A stretch of DNA of 64,000 nucleotides from Geosiphon pyriformis (lineage: Eukaryota; Glomeromycota; Glomeromycetes; Archaeosporales; Geosiphonaceae). Under the pieces are notes generated by a model. That model did no database searches. It was not told the origin of the DNA and saw only the letters and a list, made by a program, of their open reading frames with translations. This document shows, one piece after another, positions 48,835 to 59,745 of this stretch. The stretch lies in NCBI GenBank assembly GCA_016748015.1, contig JAAOMT010000602.1, positions 1,576,529 to 1,640,528 of the forward strand, in the 5' to 3' direction. How positions within the stretch are numbered: the first letter of the stretch is position 1; every line of letters begins with the position of its first letter. Made by a program: the position numbers and the translations under genes.

Positions 48835-49690
48835 GAGAAGATTCTCAAGATCCAATAGATTGGCTTGAAAAATTTAAAAAAACTACTACTGCAAATTAGT
48901 ATAATAATAATTACAAGTTTCAAATAATTAAAGGATATCTTTAAGGGTTTTCTGTTATATAGCTCATCCAGAAAATAACTAGTGGAGCTGTTTAACAAAT
49001 TGTTTAATAATTTTCTAAGAATACTGGTCAAAATAATTACTGAATATGCCAAAGCAATTCAGAAATTAATAAAATAGGTAGATTCAAGAAGAAACTGGAT
49101 GGAAAAAAAAGATTCACTTTTTTACTAGAGATTTATAAACATATTTATTATATGTTCTATGGCCTTTTCTTACGATAAAAAATAATTTCACATTAGATAC
49201 TACAGTAGAATTGGAGTGCATAGAAGACAATTAACAGATTCACTTAAGAAACATTCTTCCACTGCTGACAACTGCTTCAACCTTTGCTCCTGCTCTCTAA
49301 ATGACTGTTATATTATTTACTGTCTATGTTCAAGACCCAAATAAACAATTAATAAATAGACTGATGGCAAATTTGGCCAGACTTTTAGAACAATTAGCAA
49401 GAACTGTTCAAGAAAATCAGAGATCCCCAAAACCTCAATATCAGTCTTGTTATAATCAGCAGCAACAACCCCAATATAATCCAAGGCCTAAAGAGCAAAG
49501 TCATTCAGTTTGTTATTGATGTAGAAATACTAACCACAAGGCACAACACTGTAAAATCCTCCTATGCCTCTGCCAAATTTGAGAAATAAAAATCAATAGA
49601 ATAATGGAAACAACAACAACCGTGCTCCTAATCAAGAAGCTAATCAGGCCTATGTAAACTTCTTTGGAGAAAATCCTTTACTCAAAGCAA
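48835..49690 (+). pseudogene. Retrotransposon gag relic with CCHC zinc knuckle
   Basis: Translation in shifting frames gives a retrotransposon gag pattern. DSQDPIDWLEKFKKTTTAN is followed by a stop, then YKFQIIKGYL. After further decay come YAKAIQKLIK, a stop and VDS. The best-kept part (49301-49519) reads LLEQLARTVQENQRSPKPQY, a Gln/Pro-rich linker and VCY, then a TGA inside the zinc knuckle. CRNTNHKAQHC continues in the same frame, so the C-x2-C-x4-H-x4-C motif is visible apart from the stop. Gag packages element RNA. No protease, reverse transcriptase or long terminal repeats were found. Its 3' end abuts the 3' flank of copy C. Confidence 0.8.
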
Positions 49691-49925
49691 CAGAATAAGA
49701 GTTTTTAAGCCAGCGGGCACATCTTTCGAGGTTAAGAGTGCAAGCCGAGAGGAAAAAAACTCCTTGTTTAGTTTCAATTTAATTGATAAGAATATGGAGT
49801 TACAAGAGATTTTATGCCTTTCTTGGAAGGCTTAGAGCAATAGGCTATATAAAACTATGTGTGTACGAATTTCAAATTAGGAGCCTTATTTAGCCTAACC
49901 TTTAGAAAATATCTAATCCAGGGAA
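49691..49925. repeat. 3' flank of copy C
   Basis: Shares CTTTCTTGGAAGG, TATTTAGCCTAACCTTTAGA and AATATCTAATCCAG with the 3' flanks of copies A and B, marking the edge of the duplicated unit. Confidence 0.65.
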
Positions 49926-51422
49926 TTAATTTTTCTGGATTTGAAAAACTTCATAATCATCAAATAAAAATTCTACCGCTCTTTTTTCGGACCCAGGCAT
50001 TATAACGTGCTCATAATTTGCTTCATTTAGACAAATGCATGGAATAGATTGAAAATTAAGACTATATGTTCGAATACTACCATAGCCAAATTGGGGTCCG
50101 AACTCTTTATGACCAAAAGGTCCATATCCACTAACGAATTTGCTAAGTTTAGCATTTTGAGGTTTGCCATCTCCAAGGGAAAAAATAAAACTTCCCTCTC
50201 CGTTAAAATGTGAACCTAAAGAGTGCCAAGATTCCGGGGTATAGCCGCCAATCAATTGACCAGTCTCTTTAACTTTGATTACAGTAATTGTTGCTCCTTT
50301 GTTATCACATAATCGATGAAAATCATTTGGTGAGAATCCGTCTCGACTGCCTCGAAGTAGTAATTTAAAAGCATTTCCTGGTTTGTTTTGAAAAGGAGTG
50401 TTTTCGTTTTTGCCTTCAATCCAGTGATCAAGTTGCTTTATATTGTGTGGTTGAAGAAGCTCTGATTCAATTTTTGATTGTGAAAACCGTAATGACTGAG
50501 CGTCAAGAGATGTTTGATGACTCCCCGGTACTAGATAATGGTGTAAAAGATCTTCATATAAGGTTCCAGGTAAAATTCTCGCAAATGGCTTTACTTTATA
50601 ATAGAAGTCAACTGAAGATATGTTAAAGAACCGGATTAAAGGTAGAAATTCTCCAATAGATTCCTTAAAAGCTTCAAAGTTTTCATCTGTCCAATTAAGA
50701 ACTTTATCCAATTGAATCTCATTGCTTAATTTAGCTGCTCCCCATTCTAAAATCTTTTTCCATATTTCAATTTCTTCCATATTTAAGTCATCCCGAGATA
50801 AAATTGAGCAAAGAGCATTTTTATTAAGAGAGGTAAAATCTTGAGAGTTAAAGACTGTAGCTGGATTGTTGACAGCTATTTCGGTGCAGAACTTTTGTAG
50901 CTTATTGAACGAATGATGGTTGAAGGATGTTTCATTAAAAGTGGTAAAATTTTTTTCCAAATCTGTTGCATGGTGTTCAATTAGATAATCTTCAAGGTGA
51001 TCAATAAGTTTTTCTAGAATGAGTTCATCAGCGGCAATAAGCAATTCTAAGATTGTAAGTGCTCCGTGTTCATTAGGAGATATTTCACCACTATAAATGT
51101 ATCTAGATAAAATAAAAAAATTAAATAGTCATGAATAGAAATATTAAGCCAACAAAATTACTCACCCAAGAATCACCTCAAAAATATCGGGCGATATATT
51201 AGGTTTAGAAAAGACGATGGTTTTATTTTCTCTTTTAAAATCACCACTAGACAGCGCTACAGCAAAATACGAGGATCTTGCTGCTAAAATTTGTGAATGG
51301 ACATTAAAACTTCTAATATTAGGCGCTTTGCCAACAGCAATCCTAACATCAGAAAAATTCTGACTATTCAATAAGCTCTTAAAATCGCGAGATAAAGTGT
51401 GAAAGAGTTGTTGGGGTGCCAT
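49926..51422 (-). CDS. BTB-BACK-TLDc domain protein, copy C (intact)
   Basis: Two exons: 51422-51166 and 51102-49926, with a 63-nt GTGAGT...TCTAG phase-2 intron, giving 477 residues. The layout is that of copy B: BTB (~20-125; FSDVRIAVGKAPNIRSF, HSQILAARSSYFAVAL), BACK-like (~135-240) and TLDc (~305-474; FKLLLRGSRDGFSPNDFHRL, GTGQ replaced by ETGQ in ETGQLIGGYTPESW). The codon at the splice junction is Gly where B and D have Arg. The N-terminal three quarters is nearly the same as copy B, while the C-terminal stretch (GHKEFGPQFGYGSIRTYSLN) follows copy A. A C-terminal Lys-Asn extends it by two residues. It is probably a Cullin-3 adaptor or stress-related protein, by family. The 5' flank is split by a Tc1 element about 300 bp upstream of the ATG, which could affect expression. 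Confidence 0.92.
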
Positions 51423-51724
51423 TGATAAGATATAAGAAGTTTAAAATAATATGTTTTAAAAAGAAGGGTATTTTAAATTTGATATTCGGAAAGATGATCA
51501 AAAAAATTGCCTATCTATTTTTATACTGTATATCACAAGTCCAATTGAAGCTCGCTTTAAGATAAAAAAATAAATTATCCTTTTGAATAAAACGCAAGGT
51601 AAATTAGCATTTCTTTTATTCCATCTGCTATTTTTATGACTTAGTTTTTAGTCTATTATGTTTAAAATAAATGTTCTATTTAAACTAATTTTGAAAAAGG
51701 TCATATCATGTGATTTATTAATTA
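51423..51724. other. 5' flank of copy C up to the Tc1 insertion
   Basis: Non-coding. It aligns with 8810-9043 upstream of copy B and is interrupted at the TA where the Tc1 element sits. Confidence 0.6.
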
Positions 51725-52997
51725 CAGTGTGTTGCAAAAATTGGACAAAAATGCACATCACAAAACTTGATACAGTTTAACCAATTTTAGTTAGTTTGTA
51801 GCGGTTGAATTAGGAAGTGAATGCTAAGATAAGTGGCTAAATATGATAAATTTTTTTCGCGCGTTTTACTAATAATATTTTTAGAAATTTTCTTGCACAA
51901 TGCTACCTTCCAAGCAAGAAACACAGCGCCAAACCGTATTATATTTTTGGAATGAAGGGATACGAGGCTCAACTGAAATAAAACAGCGAACAAATATACC
52001 ACGCTCTACTATCTATAATATCCTTAAAAAAATTCGAAAAAACAGGGATGTTGGAGCATGCGGGTGGAAATGATCGGCCGCGAAAAATTAAAGATGCATC
52101 ACGAACATTAGGACAACACCTCCGTCGAGATTCTTCAATATCTTTGAGGACTTTGAAAATAAATTAGCAAAAAAGAATGTAGACGTTTCTCCTAGTACTA
52201 TCCAAAGGCATTTAATTAATCATGGATATAAAAGACTTGCCTTTGGCAACTCCAATGCTCACCAATCTCCACAAGGAAAATCGTGTAAAGTGGGGTCAAG
52301 AACATCTCAATGATAATTGGAAAAGAACTGTTTTTTCGGATGAAACAGCTTTTTGTCTATTCCGAAATACAGTAGAACGTTGGTATAAAGGCCAGCGACC
52401 AACTCGTGCTATACCAAAAGATCGAACAAAAATTATGGCGTGGGGTGGATTTTATGAGAAAGAAAAGGTAAGTTTATTTTGTTTTACCCAAATAATGGAT
52501 GCTAAGTTCTATGTAGAAATTATTCGTGAACATTTACCTGAGATAAGAGGAATGTTAGGGAATGAGTGGCGGTTTCAACAGGACAATGACCCAAAGCACA
52601 CAAGCCATCTAGCCAAAGCCTTTCTTCAAGAGAATATGCCTGAAGTTATAGCTTGGCCATCTAATAGTCCTGACTTGAATCTCATTGAAAACTTATGGGC
52701 TATTGTGAAAAGGAATGTGGAGAAGCGTATGCCCAAAAATCGGGATGAATTAGAGCAGTTTATAAAGGAAGAGTGACGAAATATTCCCCGATCTACCCTA
52801 ATTGGGTTAGTGGGATCAATGAAACACCGTTGTGAGATGATAATTGCGAATAAGGGGGAAAGAATATCATACTAAATTTCTTTTTAACAAAATAATGTGC
52901 TTTTAACTTTCTAATTGTATATAATTTATATCTTTTGGTGCATTGGATAAAGCATAGTGATTATTTTTTTCTGTCCAATTTTTTTTGCAACACACTG
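51725..52997 (+). mobile_element. Tc1/mariner element (family 2), 1273 bp, decayed
   Basis: The ends are CAGTGTGTTGCAAAAA at 51725 and its reverse complement ending at 52997, forming terminal inverted repeats of ~27 bp with a few mismatches (TTGGACARAAA continues inside). TA dinucleotides flank both sides (51723-51724 and 52998-52999), the standard Tc1 target duplication. The CAGTG start is usual for the superfamily. One transposase gene fills the interior but is broken, so the element is non-autonomous today. Confidence 0.96.
51900..52875 (+). pseudogene. Tc1 DD34E transposase (frameshifted)
   Basis: The ATG at 51900 begins MLPSKQETQRQTVLYFWNEG, a Tc1 helix-turn-helix start. Frameshifts follow near 52045 (before LEHAGGNDRPRKI), near 52150 (before KLAKKNVDVSPSTIQRHL) and near 52230. 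The longest open part (52222-52776) has FSDETAFCLFRNTVERWYKG (first Asp), FQQDNDPKHTSHLAKAF (second Asp) and WPSNSPDLNLIENLWAIVKR (Glu). The spacing between the second Asp and the Glu is 34 residues, so DD34E. A TGA at 52774 replaces a Trp. The same frame then runs on to a TAA at 52873 (GSMKHRCEMIIANKGERISY). The catalytic triad is intact, but the protein cannot be made whole. Confidence 0.93.
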
Positions 52998-54795
52998 TAT
53001 ATCATTATATCCGAAAAACATAGTTATTTCTTACAGCATTAGTATTGAATAATATATATTAAAATGCTTTTTTGATTAATTCATTTTCTCCCAAGTTAAG
53101 TCTATTCAATTCAATAAAACAAAGTGTGAGTATCTTTGAAAAACTCTTAGAATTAAAATATAAAATATTAAAGTATTTAAATATAAAAATTTTCTACTTA
53201 AAGCATAACTACGTTAAACTAATAAAAATAGATTTACTATTATATTAATGTTGTTTATAAAATTCATTATAGAAATTTATAATAAAATTTATCTTAAAGT
53301 TTAAATCTTCGTTCAAAAATTTCACAACTAAATTTTTAAATCATTATATTCAAATTTGAATTTTTAAAAACAAAATATAGTAGAGTATATAAGATTTATA
53401 TTCTTGACAAAATAATAATCTAGCTTCATTTGTAAATTAAATTCAAGAATATATCTTATAAAAAATATTTTTCAAATACAATTGAAATTTTTTATGAGTG
53501 AGAAATCTTTGCTAGTTAAATTGTGATTATTTTGAATTATCATTTTAAGTAATAGGTTTTTAAGCATATTACATGTAAAATATCAAAGTTCTTTTTGTTA
53601 TAGGATTGCGAATATTTTATTTTTTTATAAAAAATTGTTGACATACAGCCTCATGTAAAGGTTTTTCCTTACTTCAACCAAAATTAACTTTAAATAAGTT
53701 TATAAAAGCTATTCTCTTATTACTGAAAATTTCAGACTTTTCTGGTTCCTTTTGAACTGGCTTATTAGGCTCATGCTCATTTGGATTTTTTTTTGCTTTC
53801 TCTTTTTGATTTCAGGAAATAAAAGTTGTTGCTGTTACTTTTGTTGTTGTTTTTTTGTCTTTACGAGGGTTCATCCTCTAAAACTTTTCTTTTAATGTGA
53901 AATTTTTGTTTAATTAATTGGGTATCAAATATTTTTTGGCTCTAAAAAAGTGAGCCTGTGATAAGGTAAACTTTGAACTTAATTTGAATTACCTTTGAAA
54001 TGGGCCTTATTTTAACTTTTTACTAAAGTAGAATTTAAAATGATTTACATCTGATAAAAAATTGTCAAAAGAATTCAAATAAATTGGTTATTGGTAAAAT
54101 AAAGAATAATTTTTTTTATTCTATCCCATTTTTTTTCATTATATTAAGATTTTTAAATAAATTATTTTCATCTTTTGGAATAACAATAATTATAATGACA
54201 TTAAAATTTTTTTTGATGTTTGAAATCATCTAAAACACTGGAACTAGTTGAGGAGTAAAAACAATTATTATTAAGAAGTGCTTTTGCAAATACATTATTC
54301 CTTATAGTCGATCAAAGAAAACAAATAATCCATTTTTATTTATAACTATATTCAAACCAAATAAATTAGGTTCTATACACTGTATACTTGAAAATATAGA
54401 ATTTATTAGCACAAGCTTCAAATCTGTGTGTTAAAAACAAATCTATTAGTTAAATAGTATTAGAAGAAACCTTTTTCCTGACCACATTTAAAATTTTTAA
54501 CTTATGTCATTCTCAAGTAACATCATTTCTCAACGGCAATTACAATTCAGTGTAAAATTAACTTATGTTCCATAGATCAATATTCTAAAAAATTCGAGAG
54601 AGAGTGGTCTATCTTAGCTTTTAAAAGAAATAACTTTCAGTCTCCATATCAAATATTGACCTTGGAAAATTTCTCCCATAAAATAAATTTGTTTAATCTT
54701 AAAAAACAACTCCAGAAATAATAAATCACCACCACAACCACTTGATTTCAAATATGATTTCTCAGAATTGGGCTTGCTTATAATGGGGTTTTTTA
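52998..54795. other. Intergenic right of the Tc1 element
   Basis: The first ~240 bp continue the copy C flank (homologous to 9046-9240). The rest is AT-rich with no supported gene. Confidence 0.5.
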
Positions 54796-56179
54796 TCAAA
54801 ATTGAGGGCAATTTTGTAACATGGTGTGACCGAAATAGGGACCGTAATGATCATCATCAGGATGTGATTTTTTGTAGCTATTTAATGAATCCCTTAATTT
54901 GGTTCCCGGATAAGTGATCCTATGGAAATGCTTTCTCGCATTGCATTCCTATAAAAGGTTTTGTTGTAATTTTAGGGTACTAGGTCAATAAATTCGGAGA
55001 AATTCAAAAATTACCTCATGTTCATGTAGAGTAACCGTATGAAAACAAAAATAAAATTTTGGATTTGAGCAGTCACATTGAGGTTCTATCCAAATTTCTT
55101 TTTGAAAGTGTCTGTACATAACCCTGGAAGATATCAAATTTTGATGTATAAGCCACCGTTTTCCACGATCAAGCCCCTCAATTGGAAAATTAGGCATCCA
55201 ATCATCACCATAAGTGACCCTCCAAACCTTTTGGAGCAAGTGTTCGGTGTAATGGACAAATAATTCATCCCCAACTCGTGGTTGACCAAAAGTAATAAGA
55301 GTTATTGATGCTTCCAAATGCATTCTTTTATATTCAAGTGCAGCAAGTACGGCGAAGGCTACATTCAAAAAACTTGATAAATTAAAAATTTTACTCCATG
55401 AATTTATAATTATCAATAAAGAAATTTTATTTACCAGCTCCATATCCGAAGCCTGTAAAGGTCAAGCTATTTCTTAGCTTATTTTTCATTTCAAAGCCTT
55501 TTAACTTTTCCCAAAATAGTGGTATATCTCTTTCCCAACGCCAATAAATAGTTTTCAAGACATACCCATCTTCTACATGTGGGTAAGGTATGACATCCCA
55601 CAAATTGCGTGCTGTATATTCTGAGATAGAAAACCAATCGTGTGCTAAAGCACCAAAAGAAATTGTCGTTTCTGAAATAATTACTGTTTTACAAATAATT
55701 ATTCAATTAAATTTGAGTTAAGAAATTTGCTTCCCTTTATGAAAAATGTTAATCAGTATATAATAACCCCAAATTTCTTTCCTTAAGGAGAATTCTTCAT
55801 TCGTTCGAATAACTTGTTGACAAGATGCACGCCATGCAAAAGCTGCATTGGAAGCTAGTTCATGCAAAACATTTTCATCTTCAATAATCTCTTTTACAAA
55901 GTTAACACTTGACTCATCATTAGTACTCGATATAGTAAAGGGTTGAGTAAAAAGATTTCTTTTTTTAATAGGTTCAGTGATAATATGTTTTTGTTTGAGA
56001 AATGACGGGTCTTTAATCGGTTTGAAATCATTTTGACATATATTATTGAATTTTTTGAAATAAATACTCTCTTTTAATGTTGGTGAAATAATATCTTTAG
56101 CTCTAATCAGTTTGATTTTATCAAGATGAGAAATTAGAATTAATAGAGAAAAGAATGAGAATTTGAATAGGTAAAACAT
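54796..56179 (-). CDS. Class-3 lipase-like protein 1, nucleophile Ser replaced by Gly
   Basis: Four exons: 56179-55768, 55671-55435, 55358-55015 and 54948-54796, all GT-AG, phases consistent, giving 381 residues. The hydrophobic N terminus (MFYLFKFSFFSLLILIS) suggests secretion or membrane anchoring. The alpha/beta-hydrolase core of fungal class-3 lipases is clear: LTFTGFGYGAAFAVLAALEY, LITFGQPRVGDELF, WRVTYGDDWMPNFP, HFQKEIWIEP and DDDHYGPYFG. In active members the elbow is G-H-S-L-G. Here it is G-F-G-Y-G, so the catalytic Ser is Gly213. The Asp (269) and C-terminal His (365) regions remain. The elbow is split by intron 2, in the Ala codon just after it. Triacylglycerol hydrolysis is therefore unlikely; a binding or regulatory role is inferred. 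It shares a short promoter region with the divergent paralogue. Confidence 0.86.
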
Positions 56180-56302
56180 TTTTAAATTTTAATTTAGAAA
56201 GTAAAAAGTTCTCGGATTTTTATCAAGGATCAAAAATAGATTAACAGGTTTCATAGCTCATTTTTGGAATTTATTTGTATGAAAATATTTTGTGTTTCTA
56301 CA

Positions 56303-56303
<1 letters not shown>

Positions 56304-56335
<32 letters not shown>

Positions 56336-56365
56336 CATAATCATAACAATAATGATAATAATGCT
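56304..56365. repeat. (AAT)n microsatellite in the lipase-pair promoter
   Basis: AAT array with CAT and GAT interruptions, inside the ~240 bp between the two divergent start codons. Confidence 0.9.
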
Positions 56366-56422
56366 GATAAATGCTAGACTTTGACTCTTTCTTTTCGCAA
56401 ACTTGAGATATTTTGGCAAAAA

Positions 56423-58018
56423 ATGATTTTTTTTTGGGAAAAAAACGTACCTTTTCCAGAATCCAAAAAGGCTTTTAAGCAAATTTTGGTCGCACAAATC
56501 ATAGCCATTAATCTTTTTATCCTTTTCAAAAAAATTTTGTCTCTTCCAAAACTAATAAGCCATGATTATTTGATACAAAATAAACCAAATTATAATTATT
56601 TTAATTGCTCGCAATCGATTTCATTTGCTAAAAAAAATTTAACCGAGCATTGGCTAGTTTCAAAAGATGATAACTTCAAAAATATACATGAAAAAAAGCC
56701 TTTCACAAAAAGGAACTCTCTTGGTCCTTTGTATAAAAAAATTCTAGTTGAAGATGAAAATCTCTTGAAATTTTTTGCTAGCAAAGCAAATTTAGCCTGG
56801 ACATCCCATTGTCATCTAGAGTATCTAAAGAACCGGAAAAAAGGTAAATAAATAAAATTTTTCAAAGATTAACTTTTTTTTTACATCCTAATACATTATT
56901 GGAAGATCATTCTTGAACTAGTCAAAAGCAGGGCTTCGGCTTATTTTTTAGCACATGATCAATCGAAAATTACGTTTAGTTTTTCAACGACCGAATTTCA
57001 CAAGTTTTCGACTTTGGCATTCAGCACAAGCAAGCATAATCTAGCTATTCAATTTCCTAATGTAACTGGTGCCTGGGTTGTTCAACGTTATTACCTAAAA
57101 TGGAAAAAATATACCGAAATAAATTTTTTCCGCGGTTTTCAAGTGTATTTGAAAAACTTACTGATCCAGCCTGATTTTTCTGACTTTGAATTTACCGGAT
57201 TTGGTGAAAGCAATTGTAAGTTTCTTCTTTCTTTTAACAAATAAAAATAAATAAAAAACTAAACCATATTATGATTTGATTTTCATATCTAAATTGTTTT
57301 CTTTTCAAATTAGCCTATGCAATCTTTGCTGCTCTTGAATTTTCAGAAAGATATCAACCGAAAAAGAAGCCGATTATTGTTACTTTCGGCCAGCCCAAAA
57401 TAGGAAATGAAGTTTTTACTGCTTTTGCTCACTCCAAACTTGAGGCAAATATATATTGATTTTTAGGTTAAAAAAGTTTTCAAAAATCCTGCTAAAATTT
57501 TTCAATTGAAACCGAATTTCCAGATTTTTCGCGTTACACTTGCAGATGATTTGCTACCATTAACACCCATAAGAGGATTAAGAAAATTTTCCAAGTGGAA
57601 TGACGAGGACAGTAGATTGAATACTATAACGGTGGTAGCACATGAAGAATACGCACATTTTAAACCTGAGTTTTGGATCGAAAATGGATCAAATTGTGCA
57701 TGTTCGGAAAATGTCTACCCAATTGTGTACAAGTGCTTTAACACGCATTCTTTCAGGGAACATCCGGTATGAATTGGATTTTCAATTTTTCCAAAATATT
57801 GAAATTTTTATGTTCTCTTAATGATTTAAGATTTTTAGGAATGCAATCATCGTGATCATAACCTTAAAACTTTTCGAAAAATTACAATCCTTGACAATGA
57901 TGATGACTTTCGTCATGGACCATATTTCGGGAAAAATTTTATGGATTGTGAAAATGCAAGTACAGATAATATTCGACACGTCATATATCAAGAAGTAATA
58001 CGAGGAAGAAAAAAATAA
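56423..58018 (+). CDS. Class-3 lipase-like protein 2, nucleophile Ser replaced by Gly
   Basis: Five-exon model: 56423-56843, 56922-57215, 57314-57444, 57524-57766 and 57839-58018, giving 422 residues. Phases agree throughout. Intron 3 would use a GC donor (GCAAAT) with a normal CAG acceptor; this choice makes HSKLEIFRVTLADD line up with HLLQKVWRVTYGDD of paralogue 1. Core motifs are DFEFTGFGESNSYAIFAALE, IIVTFGQPKIGNEVF, RVTLADDLLPLTP, HFKPEFWIE and DFRHGPYFG. The elbow is G-F-G-E-S, with Gly235 where the lipase Ser should be. The Asp (291) and a His (389, shifted by one relative to paralogue 1) remain. A hydrophobic stretch at residues ~22-38 (VAQIIAINLFILF) may be a signal anchor. The start codon is the first in-frame ATG; a different first exon is possible. 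Confidence 0.8.
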
Positions 58019-59630
58019 TATTTTAAAGATTCATTTATCTAAAAAATTATTAAAGGATATCTTTTTTATCAATTTTAATATGTTTTTCTTAATAATATTT
58101 AAAAAGAAATACTATATCATCAAATTGTATTTTACAACTGCCTAAACTAGGTTTCTAGTATTAATGAAGTTGGAATAATTGAAAAAACCATCTCATATCC
58201 TTTCCTATCCTTAATTTCACCTTAAGATGGCTTCATCACCCTCTTATTGAAACAATCTTATCATTAAAATTACCGGCTGGTATTAAATATCTGAGTCAAA
58301 GTTGTAAATATATAAAAAAAAATTATTCATTTTCACTCTTTAAACTAAAAAAAAACTAAATCTTCAAAAAATAAAAGTTCAAAAATAAAAAACTGATTTG
58401 CAATAATTTATAATTTTGGCTATGTCGTTTCCTGTTCTGTGAAAATTTAAAAATAATTGATTTTTATATTGGATATTTAGTCAAAATTTATTTAATTAAG
58501 ACTTCTTTTTAAAATTTTTATTTTAAAAAAATCTAATTTAAATTGAATTATTATTATTATTATAGTGAGCTGGTTTAAATGCCCATTTGAGCATAAAATT
58601 AGTATAATCTTTAAGTAATTATGAACTCAACATAGCTTTTTTTTAATATAATAGTCATTCTTTTAATAGAATTTCTCAATAAACACACTGACTTTTTGAA
58701 AGTTTTATTTCTAAATGACTCATTGCTCCATTAAAAATAAATTGATTTTTTCCACAGCTTTTTATGTAATCTAGTTGTGATTACTTTTAATAGAAACAAT
58801 GACATTTTGCAATATTAAGATGTGCTGATAATTTTTCGAAGTGAATATTAAAGAAATATCATTTATATTCTACTTTTATGCCTTCTATAGTGCCAAACTT
58901 AATATTTATTTTATTGCTTGTATCTGAATATTTAATGGAGGCAATTTTAAAGACTGATTTGCAGATAGATAAATATGCTAATTTTAACATAGAATAATTT
59001 ATATTTTAAATTTTAAAGTTTTCGAAAACAAAAAATTTAAAAGATTGAAAAATTGGAGAGAACAAAAAACCAATTCTAAAAATTATTTTCAAGCCAAAAA
59101 TAAATTGTAAGGTTTAAGAACTAGATTACAACTAAAAAATTATGTGCAAAAAGTTTACAAACTGTAGAAATATCCTCAAAAGTAAGCAATGCTAAGAATT
59201 TAAATATTAAACACAAGCTACAGCAAAACATTGTTTGTAACAACGTGGAAGTGGTACTAGTTTTACAACCATGCATGTCTTTTGTATGTTCAAATAATAA
59301 GCTTTCATGTCTGGACTACATTTAAAAAAACCCGGGACAGAAGGATGACAAGGACCGGTCTGCTGCATGCAGGGAGTTGCAGGTAAATAAGAAAATTTCT
59401 TATAGTATAGACAAACTTAAATTATCACTAAGAGTTAAGCTAGTTAAAGAAAGGAGTGAGAGGTTCAAAATTTATTTTCAATGATTAAATAAAAATAACT
59501 GAATTTAGATATATGATTTCGGGATAAATAAATAATATGAAATTACCTAAAAGACGTCAACCAGTTTATTCATTAATCTATTTATTTTTATTTCCATCCT
59601 TTCATTGAGAGAAACTAGACAATTTTAATA
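58019..59630. other. Intergenic; isolated GC-richer patch
   Basis: No supported gene. At 59331-59385 a GC-richer patch (CCCGGGACAGAAGGATGACA, CTGCATGCAGGGAGTTGCAG) stands out from its AT-rich setting but was not identified. Confidence 0.45.
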
Positions 59631-59631
59631 T

Positions 59632-59745
59632 ACTCACTTTGGCGAATGCTGGAGCAAGTAGCATTTTCATAGTTCAATGCGCAGTCAATGACCTTACTCA
59701 TTTGACATCGCTTGTGTTCAAATTTCGATCTTCCATTGATAACTT
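59632..59745 (+). repeat. Possible degenerate tRNA-derived repeat
   Basis: Contains CATTTGACATCGCTTGTGTT followed by CAAATTTCGATC, resembling the D-loop to T-arm region (GTTCAAAT) of tRNA-derived SINEs. No stem structure could be confirmed by eye. Confidence 0.25.
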
